From: Anaerolineae bacterium
Lineage (GTDB): Bacteria > Chloroflexota > Anaerolineae > Aggregatilineales > UBA3940
Assembly: GCA_016928235.1 (NCBI GenBank)
Contig: JAFGLD010000007.1
Location: 1 to 61,242 of the forward strand
Length of the DNA stretch: 61,242 nt
Direction of reading: 5' to 3'
Numbering within the stretch: the first letter of the stretch is position 1; every line of letters begins with the position of its first letter. This document shows positions 32,117 through 40,855 of this stretch, piece by piece. Below the pieces are notes generated by a model. The model made no database searches. It was not told the DNA's origin and worked only from the letters and a program-made list of their open reading frames with translations. The position numbers were made by a program, and so were the translations under genes.

Positions 32117-33838
32117 TCATGGGCTAAGGGCTGTAGGTGTGTTCCCCACATAGATGTCAAACCAGATCAGCGGTGAGAGCCGCTCCCACCTTCCACTCGA
32201 CGTATTACAGACTTGCAGTTTGTCGTAACAGATGATCAATTTCGCCCCGTAGGACCCTGGTGAGCTGATCGAAAAGCTGTCGGTGTAAGTCAGCACCTGC
32301 CCTGGAGACAAAGCCCCGTCTTCAAAACTTGTGTGAATGAAGAATAGTGCTGCGTCTGCGTAATAGACCTCAACTCCCAACAGCCCATATTCCACAGCGT
32401 AGGAATTGCTGTTGGTCAGCGAAAAATCGAATTTGATTGCCTCGTTGGTGGCAATGTATGTCTTGTGCAGCACAAACTGAATATCGATCAGACCATGATC
32501 CAGGCCAGGCGGCGTGAGAGGGGTGTAAGTCGGTGCTGGCGTGAAGGTAGTGGTGAGGGTGGCTGTGGCTGTCATTGTTGCCGTATCAGTCGGCGACGGC
32601 CGGACAATCGGAAGGCTGGTGGCAGTCAATGTGTTGGTAGGAGAAGGGGACTGGGTAGGAGTCAGGGTTGGCGTGTCTGTCGGCAAGGGTAGTCTGGTTG
32701 CTACTTTAGTATGTCCTCCCAAAACCGGGAAATCCGGCGTTTGGGAAGCTCTACCCAGGGCAGCCGGAAGGCCATCGAGGACGCCCAACGATGCCAGAAT
32801 GAGGCAGGCAAGTATCGTTGCCGCGGCCGATCCACCCAGCCAGGCTCCTATCACTTTCCATTGATGTTTGCTGCGAGGAATCTTTCCGGGCCGGGAGAGC
32901 ACAGGAGGGCGAATCTGCTCGACGGAAGGAACCGGCAGTGGTGTTCGTCTGGTTGCTCCTCTAGACACCGTTGCCATAGTGTCGTTATACAGGGATGCCT
33001 TGAGAGTCTCCGCAATGCTGCTGCTCTGGGTTGCTTCGTGAAGATCGCTAGCCAGCTCATCGGCTCTCTGGTAGCGATCGGCTGGATCCTTGGCCATCAC
33101 CCGCTCGATGATTGGCCGGCAGCTCGGTGACAGATTGGGATTGGCTTCCAGAATATTGGGAACAGGATCAGTGACATGAGCGGTGAGATACCCAATTGAT
33201 GAATTGGCTTCGTAGGGCAGCCTGGCCGTGAGCATCTGAAAAACAATCACGCCCAGTGAATAGATATCTGCCCGTCCATCGATTTCACTGCTGTCCCGTG
33301 CCTGCTCCGGACTCATATAGGCAGGCGTGCCGACGACGACGTTGCTGGCGGTCAGATCGACGGTTGTTTCTACCAATCTGGCAATGCCAAAGTCGGTGAT
33401 GTAGGCCTCTCCCTCTCCATCGAACAGGATGTTGGCGGGTTTCAGGTCGCGGTGAATGACACCTAAGCTATGTGCCCTGTCGAGACCTGGGGCCAATCGA
33501 TGGATGATATGCGCGACATCGGCCAGCGACATTGGCCCATGCTGGAGCCGGGCGGCCAGTGAGCCGCCGGTCATATAGCGCATTACCAGGTACATTTGCC
33601 CCTGTTCTTCGCCAAAGTCATAGACCGGCACAATAGCCGGGTGTTCCAGCATAGCCACCGCTTGAGCTTCGCGCTGGAAACGGGCACGGAAGGTTCGATC
33701 GTGGAGAAACTGGTGTGGCAAAACCTTGATGGCTACATCACGATCAAAGTTGGGGTCATGGGCGTGGTAGACAATAGCCATGCCACCACGATCAAGCTCA
33801 GAGTAGATGAGATAGCGGCTGATAGTTTGCTGACTCAC
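32117..33838 (-). CDS. Receptor-type Ser/Thr protein kinase
   Basis: A 573-residue protein starting with GTG. The kinase domain (about residues 8-275) is complete: glycine loop LDRGGMAIVYHA, VAIK lysine, HRDLKPANIL catalytic loop, DFG, then activation segment GTPAYMSPEQ. A basic juxtamembrane segment leads to one helix (about 332-352). Outside is a Thr/Pro/Ser-rich stalk of about 70 residues with TPT repeats, then a beta-rich domain (about 455-570) starting LIDIQFVLHKTYIATNEAIK. There are no PASTA repeats. The sensor domain is unlike that of PknB-type kinases. The FHA protein at 11056 is a conceivable reader of such phosphorylation. Confidence 0.93.
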   Translation of the reverse strand: MSQQTISRYLIYSELDRGGMAIVYHAHDPNFDRDVAIKVLPHQFLHDRTFRARFQREAQAVAMLEHPAIVPVYDFGEEQGQMYLVMRYMTGGSLAARLQHGPMSLADVAHIIHRLAPGLDRAHSLGVIHRDLKPANILFDGEGEAYITDFGIARLVETTVDLTASNVVVGTPAYMSPEQARDSSEIDGRADIYSLGVIVFQMLTARLPYEANSSIGYLTAHVTDPVPNILEANPNLSPSCRPIIERVMAKDPADRYQRADELASDLHEATQSSSIAETLKASLYNDTMATVSRGATRRTPLPVPSVEQIRPPVLSRPGKIPRSKHQWKVIGAWLGGSAAATILACLILASLGVLDGLPAALGRASQTPDFPVLGGHTKVATRLPLPTDTPTLTPTQSPSPTNTLTATSLPIVRPSPTDTATMTATATLTTTFTPAPTYTPLTPPGLDHGLIDIQFVLHKTYIATNEAIKFDFSLTNSNSYAVEYGLLGVEVYYADAALFFIHTSFEDGALSPGQVLTYTDSFSISSPGSYGAKLIICYDKLQVCNTSSGRWERLSPLIWFDIYVGNTPTALSP

Positions 33839-34121
33839 AATATGTTGCTCCAGCCTGATGGGCGAAAAAGCTTATTCTTTGTGTGGATCATTCTGCCAAA
33901 GGATGATTGCCATACTGAGTGGTAGAATAATCGTTAGATTGAAAACTGTCAACGGTTAATTGGAGAACCCCCTGGTTTCCCGACTGTTTTTCGATGTACG
34001 AAGGCCGGGGAAGCGAATGGCGCTCAGTTTAGCGATCTGCGCCACAAATTGTTACACTTTGCTTGCTGTAGATAGTCCATCCATATCACCATTTTCCATC
34101 ACTTAGAGGAGTAGATACACG

Positions 34122-34571
34122 ATGTCGAAATCAGCCAGAAAAAAGAGGGCAGAGGTACGCGCCCACCGCAAGGCATCGCAAACCAAAACAGGAATCGTAA
34201 TAGGTTCGATTGTGATTGTGTTGGTGATAGCAGCTGTTGTGGCTCTGGTTACTGGTGGCGCAGGGCAAATCTCAGTTGCTGAGGCATCAGAAAAACAAGA
34301 CCAGGGCGCGTTTATCCTGGATGTACGGGAGCCGGATGAATGGGAGGAATATCATATCCCAGGCTCGACGCTGATTCCGCTGGAAGAGCTGGCAGCAAGA
34401 ATCGGCGAGGTCCCAAGCGATCAGGAGGTCGTTGTTGTTTGTCGAACAGGAAACCGCAGCCGGCAGGGACGCGAGATCTTGAATCGCGCCGGGTTCACAA
34501 ATGTGTCAAGTATGAGAGGTGGGCTACAAGTATGGGCAGCCCAGGGTTACCCAACAGTCAGTGGGCCCTGA
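34122..34571 (+). CDS. Membrane-anchored rhodanese-domain protein
   Basis: A 149-residue protein. A very basic N-terminus (SKSARKKRAEVRAHRKASQ) precedes one helix (about residues 24-44), then a single rhodanese domain (about 50-145) with FILDVREPDEWEEYHIPGS and the active-site loop CRTGNRS (Cys about 106). The basic side suggests the domain is extracytoplasmic (positive-inside rule). Such proteins take part in sulfane-sulfur transfer. The start has AGAGGAG. It stands alone between divergent and convergent neighbours. Confidence 0.88.
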   Translation: MSKSARKKRAEVRAHRKASQTKTGIVIGSIVIVLVIAAVVALVTGGAGQISVAEASEKQDQGAFILDVREPDEWEEYHIPGSTLIPLEELAARIGEVPSDQEVVVVCRTGNRSRQGREILNRAGFTNVSSMRGGLQVWAAQGYPTVSGP

Positions 34572-34577
34572 AACACA

Positions 34578-34605
34578 GTGACGGGTGATGGGTGATGAGT
34601 TAAAA
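34578..34605. repeat. 7-bp-period repeat, four units
   Basis: GTGACGG, GTGATGG, GTGATGA, GTTAAAA in register, followed by AGC. Nearly the same order as at 25589-25623. Confidence 0.8.
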
Positions 34606-34748
34606 AGCATTTTCGTCTTGTTGTGGTGGGGATGATCTCCAGACCTATCTCTGTCCAATAGCCGGATGACCACCCATCGCCAATTCTGTTCTCAACCCCC
34701 ATGTTTAGCTCGACTTTGCGAATCGACGGCTCTATGTGTGGCAAGTAG

Positions 34749-34775
34749 ATTCCTGCCCCACGCTTTCGCGGGAAT
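34749..34775. repeat. Dispersed ATTCC...GGAAT hairpin
   Basis: ATTCCTGCCCCACG then CTTTCGCGGGAAT, followed by GACAG; a longer-looped copy of the family at 22241, 25674 and 48165. Confidence 0.65.
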
Positions 34776-34894
34776 GACAGCGTTGAGATGAGCGAGATTT
34801 TTTGAATGTCGCTGCTTGACCATTCTGTCAGGAAAATACTGTCTCCTCTGCGTCATCCTTCGTAAACATTCAGCTGTGTATGTGTAAAGTCGAG

Positions 34895-36172
34895 CTAAGG
34901 AAACAAGCCACGTGTCTGAATGGCGCTTGCCACGCGATCGACAGCGACCATGAAGGCTGCCTCACGCATCCCGATCTGATGACTTTGACTGATTGCCCAC
35001 ACGGTATCGAACGATTCTTGCATCACTTCGAGCAGACGCTCACGAACATCCGCCAGCCGCCACTTTTGGAATTGCAGGCCCTGCACCCATTCAAAATAAG
35101 AGACGGTGACGCCGCCGGCGTTGGCCAGGATATCGGGAATCGTCATGATGCCGCGTTGGTTGAGAATTTCATCTCCCTCGGCCGTGGTAGGCCCATTGGC
35201 CCCTTCGACAATCAGTCTGGCCTTGATATCCCCGGCATTGCGTGCGGTAATCTGGCCTTCAAGCGCGCAGGGTGCCAGGATGTCGACATCAAGCGTCAGA
35301 AGCTGCTCATTTGTGATAAGTCTGGCCTGTGGGTTGTGAGTCTCGTAGCCTTGCAACAACCCGCCATGAGACCGGGCCCATTCGCCGAGATCTTGAGTGT
35401 CAAATCCGTCGGGGCAATACCAGGCTCCTGTCACATCACCAACTGCCACGATCTGACAGCCGTACTCATTTTGCAGAATCTCAGCGCCAGATCGACCAAC
35501 TTTACCGTAACCCTGCACAGCTACCGTGACCCTGGCCGGATCAATAGCCAGCTTTTCGAGAGCAAATCCAGCGCATTGTGCCAGCCCGCGACCGGTAGCC
35601 TCTTCCCTCCCCAACGATCCACCCAGGCCAAGTGGCTTGCCGGTGACGACGGCCGGATCGGCGTAACCGTGAAACATCGCCAGCGTGTCATCGAACCAGG
35701 CCATAATTTGGGCATCGGTGTCGACATCCGGAGCGGGGATGTCACGCCGCGAGCCGATGATCGACATAATACTGGCGGCATAACGACGGGTGAGGCGTTC
35801 CAGCTCGCCCCGGGAGAGAGACTTCACGCTGACGGCAACACCCCCTTTTCCGCCACCGAAGGGAATACCCACAACACTGCATTTCCAGGTCATCAACGTT
35901 GCCAGAGCCTGGACTTCTTCGAATGTTACGCTGGAGTGATACCGGATGCCGCCCTTGGAGGGCCCACGTGCCGTCGAGTGTTGGACACGGTAGCCCGAGA
36001 AAACCTGGAGTGAGCCGTCATCCATCTTGATCGGTAGCGACACTTCGAGCTTGCGCTCCGGAGTACGCAGCAAAGCTTGCATCCCAGCATCCAGACCAAG
36101 CCGCACAGCGGCTTTCTCGAGTTGTGTATTGGCCATGGCCAACATCGGATCCTGGTAGGCTTGTGCATTCAT
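34895..36172 (-). CDS. gdhA: Glutamate dehydrogenase (Glu/Leu/Phe/Val family)
   Basis: A 425-residue enzyme of standard length. The N-terminal catalytic domain has GPSKGGIRYH, the catalytic-lysine segment PFGGGKGGVAV and APDVDTDAQIMAWF. The Rossmann domain has VAVQGYGKVGRSGAEIL and APCALEGQIT. It interconverts glutamate and 2-oxoglutarate plus ammonia with NAD(P). It starts with AGGAGT at good spacing and is transcribed alone. The cofactor preference is not clear from sequence. Confidence 0.95.
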   Translation of the reverse strand: MNAQAYQDPMLAMANTQLEKAAVRLGLDAGMQALLRTPERKLEVSLPIKMDDGSLQVFSGYRVQHSTARGPSKGGIRYHSSVTFEEVQALATLMTWKCSVVGIPFGGGKGGVAVSVKSLSRGELERLTRRYAASIMSIIGSRRDIPAPDVDTDAQIMAWFDDTLAMFHGYADPAVVTGKPLGLGGSLGREEATGRGLAQCAGFALEKLAIDPARVTVAVQGYGKVGRSGAEILQNEYGCQIVAVGDVTGAWYCPDGFDTQDLGEWARSHGGLLQGYETHNPQARLITNEQLLTLDVDILAPCALEGQITARNAGDIKARLIVEGANGPTTAEGDEILNQRGIMTIPDILANAGGVTVSYFEWVQGLQFQKWRLADVRERLLEVMQESFDTVWAISQSHQIGMREAAFMVAVDRVASAIQTRGLFP

Positions 36173-36245
36173 GGGGTAACTCCTGTTAAGATAGTAGACA
36201 TTATCACAGTATAGACAGCGTCTCGCAATTTTAGATTATGCGGGC

Positions 36246-36644
36246 TTAATCCTTTGTCTTTAGTTCGGCAGTGGCGCGTTCTTTGAGATATTGGACGGCC
36301 GTTTCCTGAGATTCTTCGAAGCGCATCCAGTCACGATCACCAACCGCAACCGCGCCTAACTTCCCCATGGCCGCGGCGACCGTGCTCTGAGTCACCATAA
36401 CAATCACGACAATCTGGTTTCGATAGCCGCCCATTTTCATGAACTGAGGGGTGCCCAGAATGGCTGCTCCGCTCTGGCTCCACCGGCTGATATCGAACAA
36501 GCCGTAGAGTTGGGAGGGGGCGGCATCCATAAACTGGAAGAAGGTTTCGAAGAAAAGTCCTTGATCGGCTTGATCGAATGGATCGGAGAGGACGATATTG
36601 TAGATGTGCAGTTTTTCGTCGAGCCAGCCTATTTGAAAAGGCAT
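36246..36644 (-). CDS. Hypothetical small soluble protein
   Basis: A 132-residue protein with alternating strand/helix pattern (YGLFDISRWSQSG, NQIVVIVMVTQSTVAAAMG, DRDWMRFEESQETAVQYL). The overall shape recalls SpoIIAA/STAS-like small alpha-beta proteins, but no signature is convincing. It lies upstream of gdhA on the same strand, 73 bp away, and may be cotranscribed. The ribosome-binding site is weak. Confidence 0.55.
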   Translation of the reverse strand: MPFQIGWLDEKLHIYNIVLSDPFDQADQGLFFETFFQFMDAAPSQLYGLFDISRWSQSGAAILGTPQFMKMGGYRNQIVVIVMVTQSTVAAAMGKLGAVAVGDRDWMRFEESQETAVQYLKERATAELKTKD

Positions 36645-36996
36645 ATCTGTAGCTCTGTGTATGGAAGGAATATTTCTCGCAGGAATTATCTCATTATATC
36701 ATCATTGGTCGGATAATTTATCCGCATGCCGAATCTCACCCATCTGAAGCCCGGAAAGCATCGTCCGGTGGTGAAAAAGTCTACCTGACGTCTCTCGTCT
36801 CTCCTTTTGGTGGGGTATGTCCTGTTTGTCTAATGTCCAACGTACTGTCAATTGTACTGTTTTATTTGATACAATTGTCACAATATAGATATGACAGATT
36901 GCATTATGTTGTCGACAATGATTTCGGTATCATCATGATACAAAGTGGTAAATTCATGAAAAATCATTTTCGGGTGTTCTCAAAGGCAGAGCTTTC
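36645..36996. other. AT-rich regulatory gap before the formate dehydrogenase cluster
   Basis: No gene is supported. It contains an 11-bp inverted repeat (36846-36880) and must carry the promoter of the regulator gene at 36997, though no clean -35/-10 pair could be chosen. Confidence 0.5.
36846..36880. promoter_or_regulatory. Inverted repeat, candidate operator of the fdh cluster
   Basis: TGTCAATTGTA (36846-36856) and TACAATTGTCA (36870-36880) are complementary at 10 of 11 positions, with a 13-bp spacer, about 120 bp upstream of the GntR-type regulator gene. GntR proteins bind such dyads. Confidence 0.5.
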
Positions 36997-38091
36997 ATGG
37001 GGAAAAGGTTGCTATACCAGGAAATAGTCGAATCGATCTGCCAGGAAATTCGGTACGGCATCCTCAAACCCAATGCCGAGCTGCCGACTGTGCGAGAGAT
37101 GGCCGACAGGTGGTGCTGCGCGCCCGGTACCGTCTTGCATGCTTATCAGGACCTGGCGCAGCAGGGGCTGGTCATCAGTCGCCAGGGCGCGGGGACGCGG
37201 GTGGCGCCACAACCTCCATGCCGATCTCAAAGCCCGCTCCGAAAAGCCACCCTCATGAATCAGGCGGAGTTGTTTTTGTTGAGCGCGCTTACATCCGGAC
37301 ATACGGTGGAAGAGATCGATTGTGCTGTACGCGCCGCGCTGGATCGCTGGCGTACGCTTGTTCAGGAACCCGAAGCCCCTCCCTGCCGGGTACTTCGATT
37401 TGTTGGCAGTCACGATCTGGCCTTGTCTTTGCTGGCCGCCCGCTTGGCCGAGCGAATGCCGGGGCATACACTCCATCTCTCGTTTGTGGGCAGTTTGGGT
37501 GGGCTGATCGCGCTGGCGCGGCGTGAGGCTGATATCGCCGGCGTCCATCTGTGGGATGAAGAGACCAATAGCTACAATCGACCTTTTGTCCGCCGCCTGC
37601 TGCCGGGCCGACGGGTCGCGCTGGTCAACTTGGCTAACCGGCAGATTGGCTTGATCGTCGCGCCGGGGAACCCGCTCGATGTAGCTGCTCTGGCCGATCT
37701 GCCGCGTGGAAATGTTCGCTTTATCAACCGGCAGGCGGGCGCGGGAACGCGCGTCTGGCTCGATGCGCAGTTGTGCCGGATGAACATCGAGGCCGGTAAG
37801 ATCGAGGGTTACGGTGACGAAGCCCTGACGCATTCAGAGGTCGCCGGAGCCATCACCGAGGGTCGCGCCAACGTCGGACTGGGGATCGAAGCCGCCGCTC
37901 TGGCTTATGGGCTTGACTTTGTCCCACTAACTTCCGAGTGCTACGACCTGGTTGTCCCAATCGAGCAGTGGGAGACAGAACCCATGCAGGCACTGGTGGC
38001 CGGCCTGTCTTCCGATGAAACCAAAACTGCCATCAGCCAATTAGGCGGTTACGATACCACCCGCACAGGTAGTGTGGAATGGGTGTCATGA
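36997..38091 (+). CDS. GntR-type HTH regulator with PBP-like ligand domain
   Basis: A 364-residue regulator. The N-terminal winged helix (about residues 5-72) is GntR-like: EIRYGILKPNAELPTVREMA then VLHAYQDLAQQGLV. From about 120 to 355 runs a periplasmic-binding-protein-like domain (RFVGSHDLALSLLAARLAER, INRQAGAGTRVWLDAQL, GRANVGLGIEAAA). This class of PBP domain is found in molybdate-linked proteins such as MoeA-associated and ModE-like regulators, which fits a cluster for a Mo/W enzyme. It overlaps fdhD by 4 bp (ATGA) and is likely the local regulator, sensing an oxyanion or cofactor signal; the ligand is inferred. Confidence 0.85.
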   Translation: MGKRLLYQEIVESICQEIRYGILKPNAELPTVREMADRWCCAPGTVLHAYQDLAQQGLVISRQGAGTRVAPQPPCRSQSPLRKATLMNQAELFLLSALTSGHTVEEIDCAVRAALDRWRTLVQEPEAPPCRVLRFVGSHDLALSLLAARLAERMPGHTLHLSFVGSLGGLIALARREADIAGVHLWDEETNSYNRPFVRRLLPGRRVALVNLANRQIGLIVAPGNPLDVAALADLPRGNVRFINRQAGAGTRVWLDAQLCRMNIEAGKIEGYGDEALTHSEVAGAITEGRANVGLGIEAAALAYGLDFVPLTSECYDLVVPIEQWETEPMQALVAGLSSDETKTAISQLGGYDTTRTGSVEWVS

Positions 38092-38891
38092 CGGATAAGA
38101 TAACGACAAGCCACCTGTATGAGGAACGCGACTTAGTGACGTTTCAAGACGGCCGGAAAAGCAGCAACCGGCAGCCGATTGTCACAGAAATGCCGCTGAC
38201 TATTATCCTGAATGGCGATGAACTGGCTACTTTGGTATGTTCCCCGCACTCGTTTGATTTGTTGGCGATTGGTTTTTTGGTGAGCGAGGGTATCCTGCAA
38301 AGGCATGACGACCTGAAAGCCGTATCGTGCCGGCAGGAACAGGGTGTTGTCTGGGTTGATACCATCGACGGGGTTGTGCCCACTGACGGCTTTTTGCAGA
38401 GGAACTTTACCAGTTGCTGTGGAAAGGGACGACCATCACTGCCTTTTTTGAATGATTATCGGCAAATACAACCCATCACTCATACATCGAGCTTTACGGC
38501 CACAGAACTGTTGGATTTCGTGTCACTGCTCGATAGGGAAGCACAAACCTACAGGCTCACGGGTGGCGTTCACGAAGCAGCTTTGGCGCGCAAAGGTGGT
38601 TTTGTCACCAGCTATGAGGATATCGGCCGCCATAACGCTCTTGACCGCATACTGGGTTACACGTTTTTGAATGACATCGACACGTCTGATAAAGCCGTTG
38701 TATTAAGCGGTCGTATCGCTTCGGAGATGTTGACCAAGGCCGCGCGTATCGGCGTGCCGGTTGTAGTTTCCAGAGCCGCGCCGACGTGTCTGTCGATCGA
38801 CCTGGCCGAGCAGTTGGGGATAACCGTTGTTGGGTTTGCTCGTGGTAGCAGCCTGAATGTTTATACACATCCCGAAAGGGTGATGGAATGA
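38088..38891 (+). CDS. fdhD: Formate dehydrogenase accessory sulfurtransferase FdhD
   Basis: About 267 residues from ATG 38088, overlapping the previous stop (ATGA); ATG 38079 is an alternative. FdhD hallmarks are the N-terminal RQPIVTEMPLTIILNG, the reactive loop NFTSCCGKG (Cys110, Cys111), the GGVHEAAL segment and EDIGRHNALDRILG. FdhD moves sulfur from a cysteine desulfurase to the molybdenum centre of formate dehydrogenase before insertion. Its presence upstream supports assembly of the FdhA protein encoded at 45069-47756. Confidence 0.95.
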   Translation: MTDKITTSHLYEERDLVTFQDGRKSSNRQPIVTEMPLTIILNGDELATLVCSPHSFDLLAIGFLVSEGILQRHDDLKAVSCRQEQGVVWVDTIDGVVPTDGFLQRNFTSCCGKGRPSLPFLNDYRQIQPITHTSSFTATELLDFVSLLDREAQTYRLTGGVHEAALARKGGFVTSYEDIGRHNALDRILGYTFLNDIDTSDKAVVLSGRIASEMLTKAARIGVPVVVSRAAPTCLSIDLAEQLGITVVGFARGSSLNVYTHPERVME

Positions 38892-38972
38892 GCTGCCTGT
38901 TTGTATCGAAAGCTGATCCTTACCAATCACACCAAACGAATCATCAGAAGTCATTCTTTGAGGAGGTAACCA

Positions 38973-39815
38973 TTGTTTCACGCGCTTGTCAGCATTAAGC
39001 AGGTGCCGGATACAACCAACATTCGGATCGATCCTGAGACCGGCAATCTCATCCGGCAGGGCGTTCCTACTATTCTTAACCCCTATGATGCCCACGCAGT
39101 GGCTTCGGCGGTGGAGTGGAAACGTAAGCTAGGCGGTAAAGTCACCGTCATTTCGATGGGGCCACCTGCCGCGGTATCATCGATTCGTGAATGTATCGAG
39201 ATGGGGGCTGACCGCGGTATCTTGCTCTCGGCTCGCCAGTTTTCGGGGGCCGATACGCTGGCTACGTCTTACGTGCTGGCTTCTACCATCGAAGCCGTCC
39301 ATGCGGAAGACCCTATCGACCTGGTCTTTTTTGGCAAGCAGGCCATCGATGGCGATACCGCGCAGGTGGGTCCCGGTGTGGCATCGCGCCTGAATATGCC
39401 GATGGTCACATACGCGATCGCCATCCGCGAAGTAAACACCGATGAGCGTTACGCCGTCATCGAGCGCAAGACCGAGACCCGCAACGAGAGCATCAAGGCC
39501 AGCTTGCCCGCCGCGCTGACCTGTGAGAAGGATATCGCCGAGATCCCCTTTGCCTCTTTACCTGATCTGATCGCCTCTCTGCGCTACGAGCCGGAAGTCT
39601 GGACGGCGGAAAGTCCGATTGCCTTTGACCCGGCGCAGATCGGGCTGAAAGGCTCGCCGACAACAGTCTTCAAGACCGGTACGCCGGAGAAGCATGTTGC
39701 GGGTGAAGTCGTCAAGACGGTCGATGTTGGCGTCGAAACGGCTGTCAAGATGGTGCTCGACAGGCTGGCCATGATGGCCGATGGGAACACGATCCTGGGG
39801 ATGGTGAGGCAATGA
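38973..39815 (+). CDS. fixA: Electron transfer flavoprotein beta subunit (FixA)
   Basis: A 280-residue protein starting with TTG at 38973, directly after GAGGAGGT. EtfB features are HALVSIKQVPDTTNIRIDP, NPYDAHAVASAVEWK and the GDTAQVGPGVASRLNMPMVT flavin/AMP-binding stretch. The subunit binds FAD together with EtfA. In FixAB-type complexes this FAD splits electrons between a low-potential and a high-potential path. The stop overlaps fixB by 4 bp. It is assigned FixA rather than plain EtfB because FixB, FixC and FixX follow in order. Confidence 0.92.
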   Translation: MFHALVSIKQVPDTTNIRIDPETGNLIRQGVPTILNPYDAHAVASAVEWKRKLGGKVTVISMGPPAAVSSIRECIEMGADRGILLSARQFSGADTLATSYVLASTIEAVHAEDPIDLVFFGKQAIDGDTAQVGPGVASRLNMPMVTYAIAIREVNTDERYAVIERKTETRNESIKASLPAALTCEKDIAEIPFASLPDLIASLRYEPEVWTAESPIAFDPAQIGLKGSPTTVFKTGTPEKHVAGEVVKTVDVGVETAVKMVLDRLAMMADGNTILGMVRQ

Positions 39816-40855
39816 TCAGACGATTCTGGGTATACATCGAACAAGAAGACGGCAAGATCCACCCGGTAGCGTGGGAATTGCTCGGAGTAGCGCGTCGTCT
39901 GGCAACAGAAATCCAGGATGAGCTTGAGCAGACGGGTGACCAGGCCTGCGTCGAGGGGGTTTTGATCGGCGAGAATGTCGAAGGGCTGGCAGCCGAAGTC
40001 TTCCAGTACGGCGCCGATCGGGTCTATGTGGCGGACGCGCCGGTTTTCAAACATTATCTCAACAACATCTACACGACCGCGCTGGTCTCGATGGCGCAGA
40101 AGCACCAGCCGGAAGTCCTTCTGATCGGCGCTACCACGCTGGGACGTGACCTGGCGGGATCGGTGGCGACCACTCTACGCACCGGCCTGACCGCCGACTG
40201 CACGCAGCTGCAAATGGGTGTGGGTCGGGATAGCACCCGCAAATTACTGCTCATGACGCGGCCTGCGTTTGGCGGCAACGTGATCGCTACCATCATCTGC
40301 AAGAACCACCTACCCCAGATGGCAACAGTACGTCCGCGGGTGTTTCCCGCTGCGTTGCCGGAGCCTGGGCGGAAGGGCGAGATCATCCGGGAGACGATTT
40401 CCATTGCCGAAGAAGCAATCAACGCTCAGATTCTGGCGTTCATCCCCAACGACTCGTCCGGGGTCAAGATCGAATATGCCGATGTCATCGTAGCCGGCGG
40501 GCGCGGCGTGGGAGGGTCGGCGGGGTTCGCCTTGCTCAAAGAGCTGGCCGATGAGCTGGGAGGGGTGGTCGGCGCCAGCCGCCCCTGTGTCGATGCCGGC
40601 TGGATATCATACGATCATCAGGTCGGCCAGACCGGCAAGACGGTACGTCCCAAGCTGTACATCGCTGCCGGCATTTCCGGCGCCATCCAGCACAAAGTTG
40701 GGATGCAGGACGCTGATTTCGTTCTGGCAATCAACCGGGATGCCCATGCCCCCATCTTCGAGACGGCTACTGCCGGGATCGTAGGCGATCTTTTCGAAGT
40801 CGTTCCCAACATGATTCAGCAAATCCGGGTGCTTAAAGAGGCCGACAATGACTAG
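39812..40855 (+). CDS. fixB: Electron transfer flavoprotein alpha subunit (FixB)
   Basis: A 347-residue protein. The N-terminal half (EQEDGKIHPVAWELLGVARR, VLLIGATTLGRDLAGSVATT) and the C-terminal FAD-binding domain (ADVIVAGGRGVGG, ASRPCVDAGWISYDHQVGQTG then KTVRPKLYIAAGISGAIQH) are complete. It overlaps fixA by 4 bp and fixC by 8 bp, so fixABC are translationally coupled. With FixA it forms the flavin-bifurcating core that can take electrons from NADH. Confidence 0.94.
   Translation: MIRRFWVYIEQEDGKIHPVAWELLGVARRLATEIQDELEQTGDQACVEGVLIGENVEGLAAEVFQYGADRVYVADAPVFKHYLNNIYTTALVSMAQKHQPEVLLIGATTLGRDLAGSVATTLRTGLTADCTQLQMGVGRDSTRKLLLMTRPAFGGNVIATIICKNHLPQMATVRPRVFPAALPEPGRKGEIIRETISIAEEAINAQILAFIPNDSSGVKIEYADVIVAGGRGVGGSAGFALLKELADELGGVVGASRPCVDAGWISYDHQVGQTGKTVRPKLYIAAGISGAIQHKVGMQDADFVLAINRDAHAPIFETATAGIVGDLFEVVPNMIQQIRVLKEADND

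Larger units (their letters stand above)
34572..34894. other. Intergenic stretch with two repeat classes
   Basis: No gene. Holds the 7-bp-period array 34578-34605 and the ATTCC...GGAAT hairpin 34749-34775. Confidence 0.5.
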
